Assembly: GCF_029894335.1 (NCBI RefSeq)
Contig: NZ_JARXZC010000031.1
Location: 1 to 64,000 of the forward strand
From: Kitasatospora sp. MAP5-34
Lineage (GTDB): Bacteria; Actinomycetota; Actinomycetes; Streptomycetales; Streptomycetaceae
Direction: 5' to 3'
Length of the DNA: 64,000 bases
The notes beneath the pieces are model-generated. The model had not been told where the DNA came from and searched no databases. It saw nothing but the letters and a program-made list of their open reading frames with translations. Position 1 is the first letter of the stretch; every line of letters starts with the position of its first letter. Positions 31,838 to 39,652 of the stretch are shown here, piece by piece. Made by a program: the position numbers and the translations under genes.

Positions 31838-31908
31838 GAAGTCGGCGTACTGAAATCGGCATACTGAAAACGGTGGTGCAGAAACGGTGGTGCAGAAAAT
31901 CGGTGACC
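31838..31908. repeat. 14-15-bp tandem repeat between bldG and the anti-sigma gene
   Basis: Four to five head-to-tail units begin with GAA: 31838-31851 and 31852-31865 (GAAGTCGGCGTACT, GAAATCGGCATACT), 31866-31880 and 31881-31894 (GAAAACGGTGGTGCA, GAAACGGTGGTGCA), and a partial unit from 31895 (GAAAATCGGTG). The tract lies in the 336-bp gap between bldG and its partner gene and would be transcribed in their shared mRNA. The rest of the gap has GGTCCGGACC-type repeats (about 32020-32060). Confidence 0.85.
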
Positions 31909-32066
31909 GAGATCTGCCTGCGAGCTGCTTCTGCGCGCCCGGACGTCCGGGACCGGTCGCCCGGCCCCGGTACGTCTCGACGCTCTCGAACAGCCGCCCT
32001 CGAACGGCCGGCCCGGATCAGGTCCGGACCGGACCGGACGGTCTCGGTCGGGGGTGTCGACCGGTC

Positions 32067-32408
32067 TCAGTCGGTCGCCGCGACGGCGTCCGCCACCGAG
32101 GTGTGGATCGGGAAGACCTTGGTCAGGCCCGTGATCCGGAAGATCTTCAGAATCCGCTCCTGGTTGCACACCAGACGGAGCGAACCCTCATGCGCACGGA
32201 CTCGCTTGAGCCCGCCCACCAGAACGCCAAGACCCGTCGAGTCCAGGAAGTCCACGCCCTCCATGTCGACGATCAGGTGGTAGCTACCGTCGTTGACGAG
32301 CTCGACCAACTGCTCGCGCAGCTTGGGGGCGGTGTACACATCGATCTCGCCGCCAACCTCGACGACCGTACGGTCACCGATAGTGTGAGTCGACAGGGAC
32401 AGGTCCAC
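32067..32408 (-). CDS. bldG: BldG anti-sigma factor antagonist
   Basis: This 113-residue STAS protein is needed for aerial growth and antibiotic production in streptomycetes. The phosphorylation site is the Ser of DFLDSTGLGVL, Ser57 by count, the residue known to be phosphorylated in S. coelicolor BldG. The fold marks TVVEVGGEIDVYTAPKLREQ and RLVCNQERILKIFRITGL are intact. GTG 32408 is the start, 5 nt after GGAGG. It acts by binding its anti-sigma partner when unphosphorylated. Downstream lies the partner gene after the tandem repeat; upstream, 221 bp away, is the divergent helicase, the order known around S. coelicolor bldG. Confidence 0.97.
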   Translation of the reverse strand: MDLSLSTHTIGDRTVVEVGGEIDVYTAPKLREQLVELVNDGSYHLIVDMEGVDFLDSTGLGVLVGGLKRVRAHEGSLRLVCNQERILKIFRITGLTKVFPIHTSVADAVAATD

Positions 32409-32629
32409 GGAACCTCCAGCACCTTGCCTTGCTACGTCATTGCGATCTTCGGCCGGATGGCCGTCACCGCTGGGTCGCAGGCCGCGCGTGGGCGCACCGC
32501 TGCGTGGTGAGCCTCGACGTTGCGACCCTCGGCCATGCGGCCGTCACGGCTTCATTCAACCACCTGCGACCATGCCCGCACGATGGCTTGGGGCGATTCC
32601 CCGCCACTCCGGTGACACACTGGGTCCCC

Positions 32630-35068
32630 ATGCCGCCCCGCCATCACCCGCCCGAGGCCCTGCTCGCCGCGCTCTCAGCCGGCCGGGGCCGCTCCGACCG
32701 GCTCACTCATTCGGAGCATCTTCCGGCCCGCCAGGCCCGGTACGCCCCCTGGCCGGACGGGATCCGACCGGAGATCGTCACCGCCGCGCAGGCCCTGGGA
32801 GCCGAATTGCCATGGGCGCACCAGGCCGAAGCCATGAGATTGGCCAAACTCGGTCAAACCATGGTGATTGCCACAGGTACCGCCTCGGGCAAGTCGCTGG
32901 GCTACCTCGCCCCGGTACTCAGCGATCTGCTGGACGGCACCGAGGCCCCCAACGGGCGGGGCGCGACCGCGCTCTACCTCGCTCCGACCAAGGCCCTGGC
33001 CGCCGACCAGCGCCGCCGGGCCGCCGAACTCGTACCGGACAGGGTCCGGGCCGCCCTCTACGACGGAGACACCCCGTTCGAGGAGCGCGAGTGGGTCCGC
33101 CAGTACGCCTCCTACGTGCTCACCAACCCGGACATGCTGCACCGGGGCATCCTGCCCGCCCACCCGCGCTGGGCCTCCTTCCTCAAGGCGCTCAAGTACG
33201 TCGTCATCGACGAGTGCCACAGCTACCGCGGCGTTTTCGGCTCGCACGTCGCACAGGTGCTGCGGCGACTGCGGCGACTCTGCGCCCGGTACGGCTCGGC
33301 ACCGACCTTCCTGCTCGCCTCCGCCACCACCGCCGACCCGGCCGCCACCGCCCAGCGGCTCACCGGGTTGTCGGCGGTGGCCGTGACGGAGGACGCCTCG
33401 CCGCGCGGCCCGCTGGTCTTCGCCCTCTGGGAGCCGCCACTCACCGAGAACACCGGTGAGCACGGAGCGCCCGTCCGCCGAACCGCGACGGCGGAAGCCG
33501 GCTACCTGCTCACCGAACTGGTCGAGAAGGGCACCCGGACCGTCGTCTTCGTACGCTCCCGGCGGGCCGCCGAACTCGTGGCGTTGCAGGCTCAGGACCA
33601 GCTGGGCTCCCCCCTCTCCACCCGGGTCGCCGCTTACCGGGGTGGCTACCTCGCTGAGGAACGCCGGTCGATCGAGCGTGATCTGCACTCCGGGAAGCTG
33701 CTCGGGCTCGCCTCCACCTCCGCTCTGGAACTCGGTGTCGACGTGTCGGGGCTGGACGCCGTACTGATGGCCGGTTACCCCGGTACCCGCGCGTCCCTGT
33801 GGCAGCAGGCAGGCCGGGCCGGACGGGAGGCCCAGGGTGCGCTGGCCGTCCTGATCGCCAGGGACGACCCGCTGGACACCTACCTGGTGCACCACCCGGA
33901 GGCCCTCTTCGCGACCCCCGTCGAGGCCACCGTGCTCGACCCCGACAACCCGCACGTCCTGGCCCCGCACCTGTGCGCGGCCGCCGCCGAACTCCCGCTC
34001 ACCGAGAGCGACCTGGCCCTCTTCGGGCCCTCCACCGCGCAACTGCTCCCCGTCCTGGAACGGCGCGGGCTGCTGCGGCAGCGGAGCGACGGCTCCTGGT
34101 ACTGGACCCGGCGTGAGCGCGCCGCCGACGCGGTGGACCTGCGGGGTGGCGGGGGCAACCCGGTCCAGATCGTCGAAGGCAGCACCGGACGGCTGCTCGG
34201 CACCGTCGATGCCGCCGCCGCACACACCACCGTCCACACCGGCGCGGTCCACCTCCACCAGGGCCGCACCTACCTCGTCCAGGACCTGGACCTGGAGACC
34301 TCGGTCGCGGTGGTCGAGCGAGCGGAGCCGCCGTACAGCACCTCCGCCCGGGACATCACCTCCATCTCGGTGCTCGCCACGGACTCCTCCGTCGCGTGGG
34401 GTGAGGCCCGGTTGAGCTTCGGCTCGGTGGAGGTGACCAACCAGGTGGTCGGCTACCTGCGGAAGCGGATCTCGACGGGCGAGATCATGGGCGAGTCCAA
34501 GCTCGACCTGCCGCCGCGGACGCTGCGCACCCGGGCTGTCTGGTGGTCCGTCACCGAGGACCAGCTGCTCGACGCGCAGATCCCGTTCGACCAGCTGCCG
34601 GGCGCCGCGCACGCGGCGGAGCATGCGTCCATCGGGCTGCTGCCGCTCTTCGCCACCTGCGACCGCTGGGACATCGGTGGGGTATCGGTACCGCTGCACC
34701 CCGACACCCAGCTGCCGACGGTCTTCGTGTACGACGGCCACTCGGGCGGCGCCGGCTTCGCCGAGCGAGGTTTCCAGCGTGCGGAGCAGTGGCTGACGGC
34801 GACCCGGGACGCCATCGCGGCGTGCGAGTGCCGACTCGGGTGTCCGTCCTGTGTCCAGTCGCCCAAGTGCGGGAACGGGAACAACCCGCTGGACAAGGCC
34901 GCTGCGGTACGGCTGTTGGACGCTCTGCTGGCGGGCGCTCCGAGCCGGGCCCCGGACCAGGCACCGGGCCAGGCACCGGGCCAGGCCCGGAGCCGCGCTT
35001 CGGGAAGCGAGAGTCCGGGTGGCGAGAGCCTGGGTGGCGAGAACCGCAGTGCGGCCTTCGACGAGTGA
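32630..35068 (+). CDS. MrfA/YprA-type DEAD/DEAH-box helicase with DUF1998 zinc domain
   Basis: This 812-residue superfamily 2 helicase has Q-motif region PWAHQAEAMRLAKLG, motif I ATGTASGKSL, Ia YLAPTKALAADQ, Ib LTNPDMLHRG, II DECH (VVIDECHSYRG), III LLASATTADP, IV VVFVRSRRAAEL, V STSALELGVDVSGLDAVLMAG and VI QQAGRAGREAQG. The C-terminal DUF1998 region carries the four-Cys cluster CECRLGCPSCVQSPKC. Bacillus MrfA repairs mitomycin adducts. ATG 32630 is the likely start; no strong ribosome site is seen, and the frame is open to 32429. It is divergent from bldG, as in mycobacteria (Rv3649) and S. coelicolor by memory. Confidence 0.94.
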   Translation: MPPRHHPPEALLAALSAGRGRSDRLTHSEHLPARQARYAPWPDGIRPEIVTAAQALGAELPWAHQAEAMRLAKLGQTMVIATGTASGKSLGYLAPVLSDLLDGTEAPNGRGATALYLAPTKALAADQRRRAAELVPDRVRAALYDGDTPFEEREWVRQYASYVLTNPDMLHRGILPAHPRWASFLKALKYVVIDECHSYRGVFGSHVAQVLRRLRRLCARYGSAPTFLLASATTADPAATAQRLTGLSAVAVTEDASPRGPLVFALWEPPLTENTGEHGAPVRRTATAEAGYLLTELVEKGTRTVVFVRSRRAAELVALQAQDQLGSPLSTRVAAYRGGYLAEERRSIERDLHSGKLLGLASTSALELGVDVSGLDAVLMAGYPGTRASLWQQAGRAGREAQGALAVLIARDDPLDTYLVHHPEALFATPVEATVLDPDNPHVLAPHLCAAAAELPLTESDLALFGPSTAQLLPVLERRGLLRQRSDGSWYWTRRERAADAVDLRGGGGNPVQIVEGSTGRLLGTVDAAAAHTTVHTGAVHLHQGRTYLVQDLDLETSVAVVERAEPPYSTSARDITSISVLATDSSVAWGEARLSFGSVEVTNQVVGYLRKRISTGEIMGESKLDLPPRTLRTRAVWWSVTEDQLLDAQIPFDQLPGAAHAAEHASIGLLPLFATCDRWDIGGVSVPLHPDTQLPTVFVYDGHSGGAGFAERGFQRAEQWLTATRDAIAACECRLGCPSCVQSPKCGNGNNPLDKAAAVRLLDALLAGAPSRAPDQAPGQAPGQARSRASGSESPGGESLGGENRSAAFDE

Positions 35069-35536
35069 GACCGGTGCGGGGTCCCCGGGATCGGCCACCG
35101 GGCCGTCCGTACCCCAGGTCCATACCGGCCCGGCCCGCGACCTCGCGCGGGCCGGGCCCACCGGGACGGGGAGGCCCTCGATCGGTACCTCGACGACCAC
35201 CTCCACCCAATCCGCACTCTCGTCGACCGAGCACGAGACGAGCGAGGCCCGGTGCTTGTCCGCGATGCCCGCTGCCCGACCGCACCCGCCGTCCGGATCG
35301 AGCAGCAGGTGGTCGGCGGCGGCGAGGGCTGCGAGATCGGCGGCCGACTCGGCCCGGTGGCGGGCCACCACTACCGATCCGACCGCCAGGCTGACCGCGA
35401 AGGCCACGCACCCGAGCATGGCCAGCGAGACCAGCCAGAGCGTCGCGGATCCCTCGTCGGGAGGCGGCGTCCCGGCTCGGCGCCGCGTCGGAACCGCCAT
35501 CACACGCCACTCCCGTCCGCTCGTGGCGGCCATCAT
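32675..35536 (-). CDS. TadE/G-like secretion-neighbourhood protein; frame runs on antisense to the helicase
   Basis: The recognisable protein occupies about 35120-35536. ATG 35536 overlaps the upstream TadE stop (ATGA). It has a short basic start, then DEGSATLWLVSLAMLGCVAF as the single TadE/G-like membrane helix, then ESAADLAALAAADHLL and VEVVVEVPIEGLPVPVGPARARSRAGPV, the usual end of the small 'helicase/secretion neighbourhood TadE-like' family (about 130-150 residues). No stop follows. The frame stays open for another 800 or so codons antisense to the helicase gene, to TGA at 32675. The antisense part is Arg/Gly-rich and looks non-coding. Either the stop was lost by mutation or there is a sequencing error. 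Confidence 0.5.
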   Translation of the reverse strand: MMAATSGREWRVMAVPTRRRAGTPPPDEGSATLWLVSLAMLGCVAFAVSLAVGSVVVARHRAESAADLAALAAADHLLLDPDGGCGRAAGIADKHRASLVSCSVDESADWVEVVVEVPIEGLPVPVGPARARSRAGPVWTWGTDGPVADPGDPAPVSLVEGRTAVLATQALATRTLASRSAAPGLARCLARCLVRGPARSARQQSVQQPYRSGLVQRVVPVPALGRLDTGRTPESALARRDGVPGRRQPLLRTLETSLGEAGAARVAVVHEDRRQLGVGVQRYRYPTDVPAVAGGEERQQPDGRMLRRVRGARQLVERDLRVEQLVLGDGPPDSPGAQRPRRQVELGLAHDLARRDPLPQVADHLVGHLHRAEAQPGLTPRDGGVRGEHRDGGDVPGGGAVRRLRSLDHRDRGLQVQVLDEVGAALVEVDRAGVDGGVCGGGIDGAEQPSGAAFDDLDRVAPATPQVHRVGGALTPGPVPGAVAPLPQQPAPFQDGEQLRGGGPEEGQVALGEREFGGGRAQVRGQDVRVVGVEHGGLDGGREEGLRVVHQVGVQRVVPGDQDGQRTLGLPSGPACLLPQGRAGTGVTGHQYGVQPRHVDTEFQSGGGGEPEQLPGVQITLDRPAFLSEVATPVSGDPGGEGGAQLVLSLQRHEFGGPPGAYEDDGPGALLDQFGEQVAGFRRRGSADGRSVLTGVLGEWRLPEGEDQRAARRGVLRHGHRRQPGEPLGGGGRVGGGGGGEQEGRCRAVPGAESPQSPQHLCDVRAENAAVAVALVDDDVLERLEEGGPARVGGQDAPVQHVRVGEHVGGVLADPLALLERGVSVVEGGPDPVRYEFGGPAALVGGQGLGRSEVERGRAPPVGGLGAVQQIAEYRGEVAQRLARGGTCGNHHGLTEFGQSHGFGLVRPWQFGSQGLRGGDDLRSDPVRPGGVPGLAGRKMLRMSEPVGAAPAG

Positions 35537-35943
35537 GAACCACCTCCGGTCGCGCCGACAGCGTCCTCGCGCTCCGCCACGGCCGCTGCGCTGAGCCGTA
35601 CGGACAGCGCAGCACCGAGCCGCCCGGGGCCCCGACAGACGGCCTCCACCATCACCCGCACCGTGTCGCCGTCCTGCGAGACCTGGACCACCGCCCCCGC
35701 TGGAGCCGCCTGCTGCGCCAGCACAATCGCATCGACGTCGCCTCGCGCGGCGGCCCGGGCCCCGACCCGGGCCGCGTCCACACAGCGGATCTGCATGGAC
35801 GCCGTAACCACGCCCCAGATCAGCATCGCGGAGAGAAGCACCAGCGCCGGCAGCGCCACGGCGGTCTCGGCCGTCACGAAGCCACCATCGCTGATGGAGC
35901 GACGTGGACTCCTACGGCACCGGCGGTCGCCCTCAGACCGCAT
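35533..35943 (-). CDS. TadE-family pilus assembly protein
   Basis: This 136-residue protein has a basic N-terminus (RRCRRSPRRSISDGG), then the TadE membrane segment FVTAETAVALPALVLLSAML (about residues 21-40) with the conserved Glu. The rest is extracytoplasmic: CVDAARVGARAAARGD, then VEAVCRGPGRLGAAL with two Cys. TadE-like minor pilins belong to the Tad/Flp pilus apparatus. ATG 35943 overlaps the upstream DUF4244 stop by 11 bp. No clear ribosome site is present, which suits translational coupling. Confidence 0.85.
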   Translation of the reverse strand: MRSEGDRRCRRSPRRSISDGGFVTAETAVALPALVLLSAMLIWGVVTASMQIRCVDAARVGARAAARGDVDAIVLAQQAAPAGAVVQVSQDGDTVRVMVEAVCRGPGRLGAALSVRLSAAAVAEREDAVGATGGGS

Positions 35944-36256
35944 GGAGAGCACGGTCGAGGAGTTCGGCCAACACACCCGAGACGGTGCCACTGGTCACCA
36001 CCTTGTAGAGGATCGCGGCGAAGGCGCAGGCAGCCACCGTCCCGATGGCGTACTCGGCGGTGGCCATTCCCGCATCACTCCGATTCCCTTTCAGCTCAGC
36101 CAGCCTGACCCGCAGTCGGCTCATTCGCCGCCCACAGAGGGCAAGGACGGGGCGTCGGTCGTTCGCTGCGACAGGAGCGGCCGGAGCAACGACGGAGGCA
36201 GTGGTGACGGTCGTGGCCGTCGTGGCGGTCGTGGTGACGGCGGTCGTGGCGGTCAT
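35933..36256 (-). CDS. DUF4244 Flp-pilin-like protein
   Basis: This 107-residue protein contains a Flp-type prepilin signature: cleavage after Gly in DAG/MATAEYAIGTVAACAFAA, where Glu and Tyr are at positions +5 and +6. The hydrophobic helix then continues as ILYKVVTSG. The N-terminal 50 residues are unusual: Thr/Ala/Val repeats (TTATTATTVTTASVV) encoded by GGTCGTGGC-like 9-bp repeats at about 36196-36250. DUF4244 proteins sit in all streptomycete tad loci and are probably the pilin subunit. ATG 36256 has GGGAGAA at 5 nt. An 87-bp gap separates it from tadC. Confidence 0.87.
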   Translation of the reverse strand: MTATTAVTTTATTATTVTTASVVAPAAPVAANDRRPVLALCGRRMSRLRVRLAELKGNRSDAGMATAEYAIGTVAACAFAAILYKVVTSGTVSGVLAELLDRALHAV

Positions 36257-36343
36257 GGTGTTCTCCCTCGGCAGGATCGGATACAGCCGTTGGACATCTC
36301 GGGTGTTCGCATGCGGTAGGCGGAGAAACAGGATCAACGGGAG

Positions 36344-37147
36344 TCAGACGCGCCGGGCGAACAGGGCCGTCAGCCCCATCACCACCGGCACAACTCCGAT
36401 GAGAATGAAGGCGGGTAGAAAGCACACCCCGAGCGGTGCGGTGGCGAGCACTCCCGCCCTGCGGACCCGCGCGTGGGCCGCTCGGCTCGCGGCGGCCCGG
36501 TGCGCGTGCGCCAGCCCGGTCAAGGGTGCCGTCGGCGGGGCTCCGCTGACGCTCGTACGGACGAGGCACCGGGCCAGCGGAGCGAGCGCGGGGGAATCGG
36601 CGCCGAGGCGCTCCCAGCACCGCTCCGGAGGCGCACCCAACGACAGCTCGGCCGCCACGGCGGCAAGCCGCCCACTCATCGGTGAGCCGACGCTCCCGGC
36701 CACCGCCGCAGCCGCTGCGGCCGGGGAGGAGGACGACCCGAGACAGGCGGCCAGGAGTTCTGCCGTCAGCGGCAGTTGGCGGGTGAGCCGCTCATGCTCG
36801 AGCGCGGCCCGACAAGTGTCCGGCGATCTCGCCCGGGGCAGCCAACGTCGGGCGGCTGTACCCAGCAGGACTCCGGTCACCACCCCTGCCGGGCCGCCAA
36901 TCACCGCTACCGTCCCGAGTCCGGCCAGCACGGGGACCAGCCACTCGGACCTCGCCCACCGGCCCACGCGCCCACTTCCGAACCCGGGCCTCCAGGCTCT
37001 CGACCTGACGAGATCACCGGTTGGGCGACCCCGCTCAATCCGTCGCCGGGCTGTCCGCCGCCGGCGAACTCGGCGCAGTCCTGAGGCCAACCCCGTCAGC
37101 ACAACCGGAAGGAGGAACAGCAGCAGGAGTAGGAGCAGCCTGGTCAT
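36344..37147 (-). CDS. tadC: TadC-like type II secretion F-family protein
   Basis: This 267-residue integral membrane protein has an N-terminal helix (RLLLLLLLFLLPVVLTGL), two helices near 75-110 (EWLVPVLAGLGTVAVIGG), a cytoplasmic GspF-like helical block (RLTRQLPLTAELLAACLGSS, then AAVAAELSLGAPPERCWERL), and C-terminal helices (LATAPLGVCFLPAFILIGVV). TadC and TadB form the inner-membrane platform of the Tad pilus. ATG 37147 overlaps the tadB stop by 4 bp (ATGA). Confidence 0.88.
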   Translation of the reverse strand: MTRLLLLLLLFLLPVVLTGLASGLRRVRRRRTARRRIERGRPTGDLVRSRAWRPGFGSGRVGRWARSEWLVPVLAGLGTVAVIGGPAGVVTGVLLGTAARRWLPRARSPDTCRAALEHERLTRQLPLTAELLAACLGSSSSPAAAAAAVAGSVGSPMSGRLAAVAAELSLGAPPERCWERLGADSPALAPLARCLVRTSVSGAPPTAPLTGLAHAHRAAASRAAHARVRRAGVLATAPLGVCFLPAFILIGVVPVVMGLTALFARRV

Positions 37148-38103
37148 CGAGACACCCCCGCCCCATCCGGCCGGATCCGGGAGAGGCCGCACTCGGCCGT
37201 GGCGCCGTCACTCGGAGGTTCCGCCGCAGACCGGATGATCCGAGCCGTCCAGACCAGCCCGGCCGCCTCCAGCAGCGCACCGACTGTCAGACACCCCATC
37301 CCGGCAGGGGTGTGCAGCAGGACCTGCGCGGGGTTTGCCCCGAGCGCGGCGCCGAGCAGCAACCCGACGACCGGCAGGGCGGCAAGCACGGCGATCGTCG
37401 TTCGCGGGGCGGTCAGTTCGCCCGCGATCTCCTCGGACAGCGCGCGTTCGGCCCGCAGCGCGTCGGCGACCTGATCCAGCCCACCCGCGAGCCCGCCACC
37501 ACTCTCGACCGTGACGTGCCAGCAGGCGGCGACCGCAGCAGCCCCTCGCCCACCCGGCAGATCGGCCAAGGAGCGGAGCGCTGCGGGGATGTCACCCCCG
37601 TACCGTCCAGCCGCCAAGCGCGCCACCGGTTCGAGGCCCAGTCCACTGCGGAGCGATCCACCCGGTCGGACCGTCACGGTGTGCAGTGCCTGTTCCGGCG
37701 TCGCCCCGCTCCGCAATTCCGCTGCCAGTCCCTCGCAGAGCTCGATCACCGCCGAGGCCCGGTGCCGCGCCTCTTTCACCAACCCTCGATGTCGCCTCCA
37801 CCGCCGCAGCGGCACCACACCCGCGACCGCCCCGATCAGTGGGGCCGGTGACCGCATGGCCTGGGCAACGAAGATCCCTACCGGCACGAGCAGCAGTTCC
37901 GGCACCAGCCAAGTCGGCTGGCCGGCCCGCAGTCCCGCCAACCGCGCCAGTTGGCGCCTCAGCCCGGCACCGGCCGCCGAGGAGTCCCCGCCGAGCAGCT
38001 TCCGGGCTCGCTCCGCGAGCCGTGAGCGCCGCCTGAGCCCCATCCAGAGCCCGCCGAGAGCACCACTGGCCGCTGCCGCCCAGAGCATTCGAATGTTCGT
38101 CAT
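37144..38103 (-). CDS. tadB: TadB-like type II secretion F-family protein
   Basis: This 319-residue membrane platform protein begins TNIRMLWAAAASGALGGLWM (helix 1) and has helices at about 85-110, then the GspF domain RASAVIELCEGLAAELRSGA, TPEQALHTV and CWHVTVESGGGLAGGLDQVA. The typical ALRAERALSEEIAGELTAPR precedes the two final helices (TIAVLAALPVVGLLLGAALG). ATG 38103 has AAGGGG at 5 nt, placed inside the small ORF upstream, and its first base is the last base of that ORF's TGA (TGATG). The frame could extend to 38277, but that region is the tadA coding strand in another frame. Confidence 0.9.
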   Translation of the reverse strand: MTNIRMLWAAAASGALGGLWMGLRRRSRLAERARKLLGGDSSAAGAGLRRQLARLAGLRAGQPTWLVPELLLVPVGIFVAQAMRSPAPLIGAVAGVVPLRRWRRHRGLVKEARHRASAVIELCEGLAAELRSGATPEQALHTVTVRPGGSLRSGLGLEPVARLAAGRYGGDIPAALRSLADLPGGRGAAAVAACWHVTVESGGGLAGGLDQVADALRAERALSEEIAGELTAPRTTIAVLAALPVVGLLLGAALGANPAQVLLHTPAGMGCLTVGALLEAAGLVWTARIIRSAAEPPSDGATAECGLSRIRPDGAGVSR

Positions 38104-38201
38104 CACAGCCCCTTCACCGCCGATTGGAGCAAGCGCCAGGCAGCCACGGCCGCCCCGCAGAGCGCCAGCGCCCAGAGCAATTCGACCTGTCGCACCGTCA
38201 C
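38103..38201 (-). CDS. 32-codon membrane peptide ORF between tadA and tadB
   Basis: This ORF runs from GTG 38201 to TGA 38105-38103. The start GTG overlaps the tadA stop (GTGA) exactly as tadA overlaps ssd, and its stop overlaps the tadB start (TGATG). The 32 residues are one hydrophobic helix with a basic end: VTVRQVELLWALALCGAAVA followed by AWRLLQSAVKGL. The length suits a single membrane span. No family is known to me. It fills the only gap (94 bp) in an otherwise overlapping run from ssd to tadC. It could be a small subunit of the TadB/TadC platform, or a coupling leader that lifts tadB translation. Confidence 0.6.
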   Translation of the reverse strand: MTVRQVELLWALALCGAAVAAWRLLQSAVKGL

Positions 38202-39652
38202 CGCAGGCTCCTCGGCAGCGCCACCCCTCGGACGGCACAGCGATGCCGCAAGCGGTCCCAGCCGGGGCCGGGTTCACAGCCTCCGCGTGCGGTGAAAGTC
38301 ATCGCGGGGGTGGTCACTGCGAGGCCCCGGTCGTTGCCGCCGAGCACGTGGACCTCCGCCACCCTGCGCAGGCCCGTCCCGGGCTCCCGGACCAGGTGGA
38401 CGATCACCTCCAGGGCCGCGCGGAGCTGGCTGTGCAACGACAGCCGGTCCAGTCCGGCGAGCGATCCGAGGGCCTCAAGTCGCGCCGGGACATCGGCTGC
38501 GGTGTTGGCGTGGACCGTCCCACAGCCGCCCTCATGGCCCGTGTTCAGCGCGGACAGCAGATCGACTGCCTCCGCCCCACGCACCTCGCCCACCACCAGC
38601 CGGTCGGGACGCATCCGGAGCGCCTGCCGCACCAGATCTCTCAGGGTGAGCTCGCCGAGCCCCTCCTGATTCGGCGGGCGGCTCTGCAGGCGGACCACGT
38701 GCGGATGGTCGGGCCGGAGTTCGGCCGAGTCCTCGGCCAGGACGATCCGCTCGCCCGGTCCGACCAGTCCGAGAATCGCGGCGAGCAACGTGGTCTTTCC
38801 GGTGCCCGTACCACCACTGATCAGCAGCGACAGCCGCGCCCGGAGGAGGTCCGAGAGCAGTTCGGCTCCTGCGGCCGGAAGCGATCCGCTCACTACCAAC
38901 TCGTCCAGGGTGAAGGGACGGGACCGGCAGATCCGCAGGGAGATATGGGTGCAATCGGCGGCGATCGGCGGGAGGACCGCGTGCAGCCGAGTACCGTCGG
39001 GGAGCCTGGCATCGACCCACGGCCGGGCGTCGTCGAGCCGTCGACCTGCGGTCGTGGCGAGGCGGTGGGCCAGGTGCCGCACGGCGTCGGCATCAACAAA
39101 GCGGATGCCGACCGCCCGTTCGAGACCGGCACCCCGGTCCACCCACACCTCCTCAGGCCCGTTCACCAGAACGTCCGTGACATCGGGCTCGCCCAGCAGC
39201 TGGTCGAGCGGCCCGGCCCCGACCAGTTCGGAGCGGAGCACTCGTACGGCGTCGAGGGCGTCACCGCCCCCGAGCGGGGGCCTGGCAGCCCGGAGTGCGG
39301 CCGCCACGGAGCCACTCGTCGGCGGGGCGCCTGCCTCCACCAGCCGCAGCCGTACCGCGTCGATCAGCGCGGCCGCACGCTCTTCGGCACGACCACGTAC
39401 GGTGCCGCCCATGGCCGCGCCGCCTGGCGGCGCGGCACCGGCCGCAGCACCACCCGTCGCAGCCCCGGCCGACCTCGCGTCCCCCGCTTCCGCCGGTCCG
39501 GCCGAGGTGCGCTCGGGGCCAGGCTTTCCGTGAGGCGGGTGTTCGGCGGCCCCTGAAAGCGATCGCGAGCGTGAGCTCGGACGACGGCGGTGCGGACCGG
39601 TCGTGCCGCTGGTCCCGTCCGCCCGTCCCGGGCCGCGGAGACGATCCGTCAC
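38198..39652 (-). CDS. tadA: TadA/CpaF-type secretion ATPase
   Basis: This 484-residue hexameric ATPase powers Tad pilus assembly. The N-terminal 95 residues are disordered and Gly/Ala-rich. The core has LDQLLGEPDVTDVLVNGPEE, then Walker A GGTGTGKTT (about 283-291), Asp box VLAEDSAEL, Walker B LRMRPDRLVVGEVRGAEA and the His box GHEGGCGTVHANTAADVPAR. GTG 39652 overlaps the ssd stop (GTGA). Secretin and prepilin peptidase genes are absent here, as in other actinobacteria. Confidence 0.94.
   Translation of the reverse strand: MTDRLRGPGRADGTSGTTGPHRRRPSSRSRSLSGAAEHPPHGKPGPERTSAGPAEAGDARSAGAATGGAAAGAAPPGGAAMGGTVRGRAEERAAALIDAVRLRLVEAGAPPTSGSVAAALRAARPPLGGGDALDAVRVLRSELVGAGPLDQLLGEPDVTDVLVNGPEEVWVDRGAGLERAVGIRFVDADAVRHLAHRLATTAGRRLDDARPWVDARLPDGTRLHAVLPPIAADCTHISLRICRSRPFTLDELVVSGSLPAAGAELLSDLLRARLSLLISGGTGTGKTTLLAAILGLVGPGERIVLAEDSAELRPDHPHVVRLQSRPPNQEGLGELTLRDLVRQALRMRPDRLVVGEVRGAEAVDLLSALNTGHEGGCGTVHANTAADVPARLEALGSLAGLDRLSLHSQLRAALEVIVHLVREPGTGLRRVAEVHVLGGNDRGLAVTTPAMTFTARGGCEPGPGWDRLRHRCAVRGVALPRSLR

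Noticed and set aside
32611..32629. A second BldD-like core (ACACTGGGT) upstream of the helicase start, opposite bldG
   Set aside because: Only the central nine positions fit; the flanking T and A of the consensus are missing, so I do not list it as a site.
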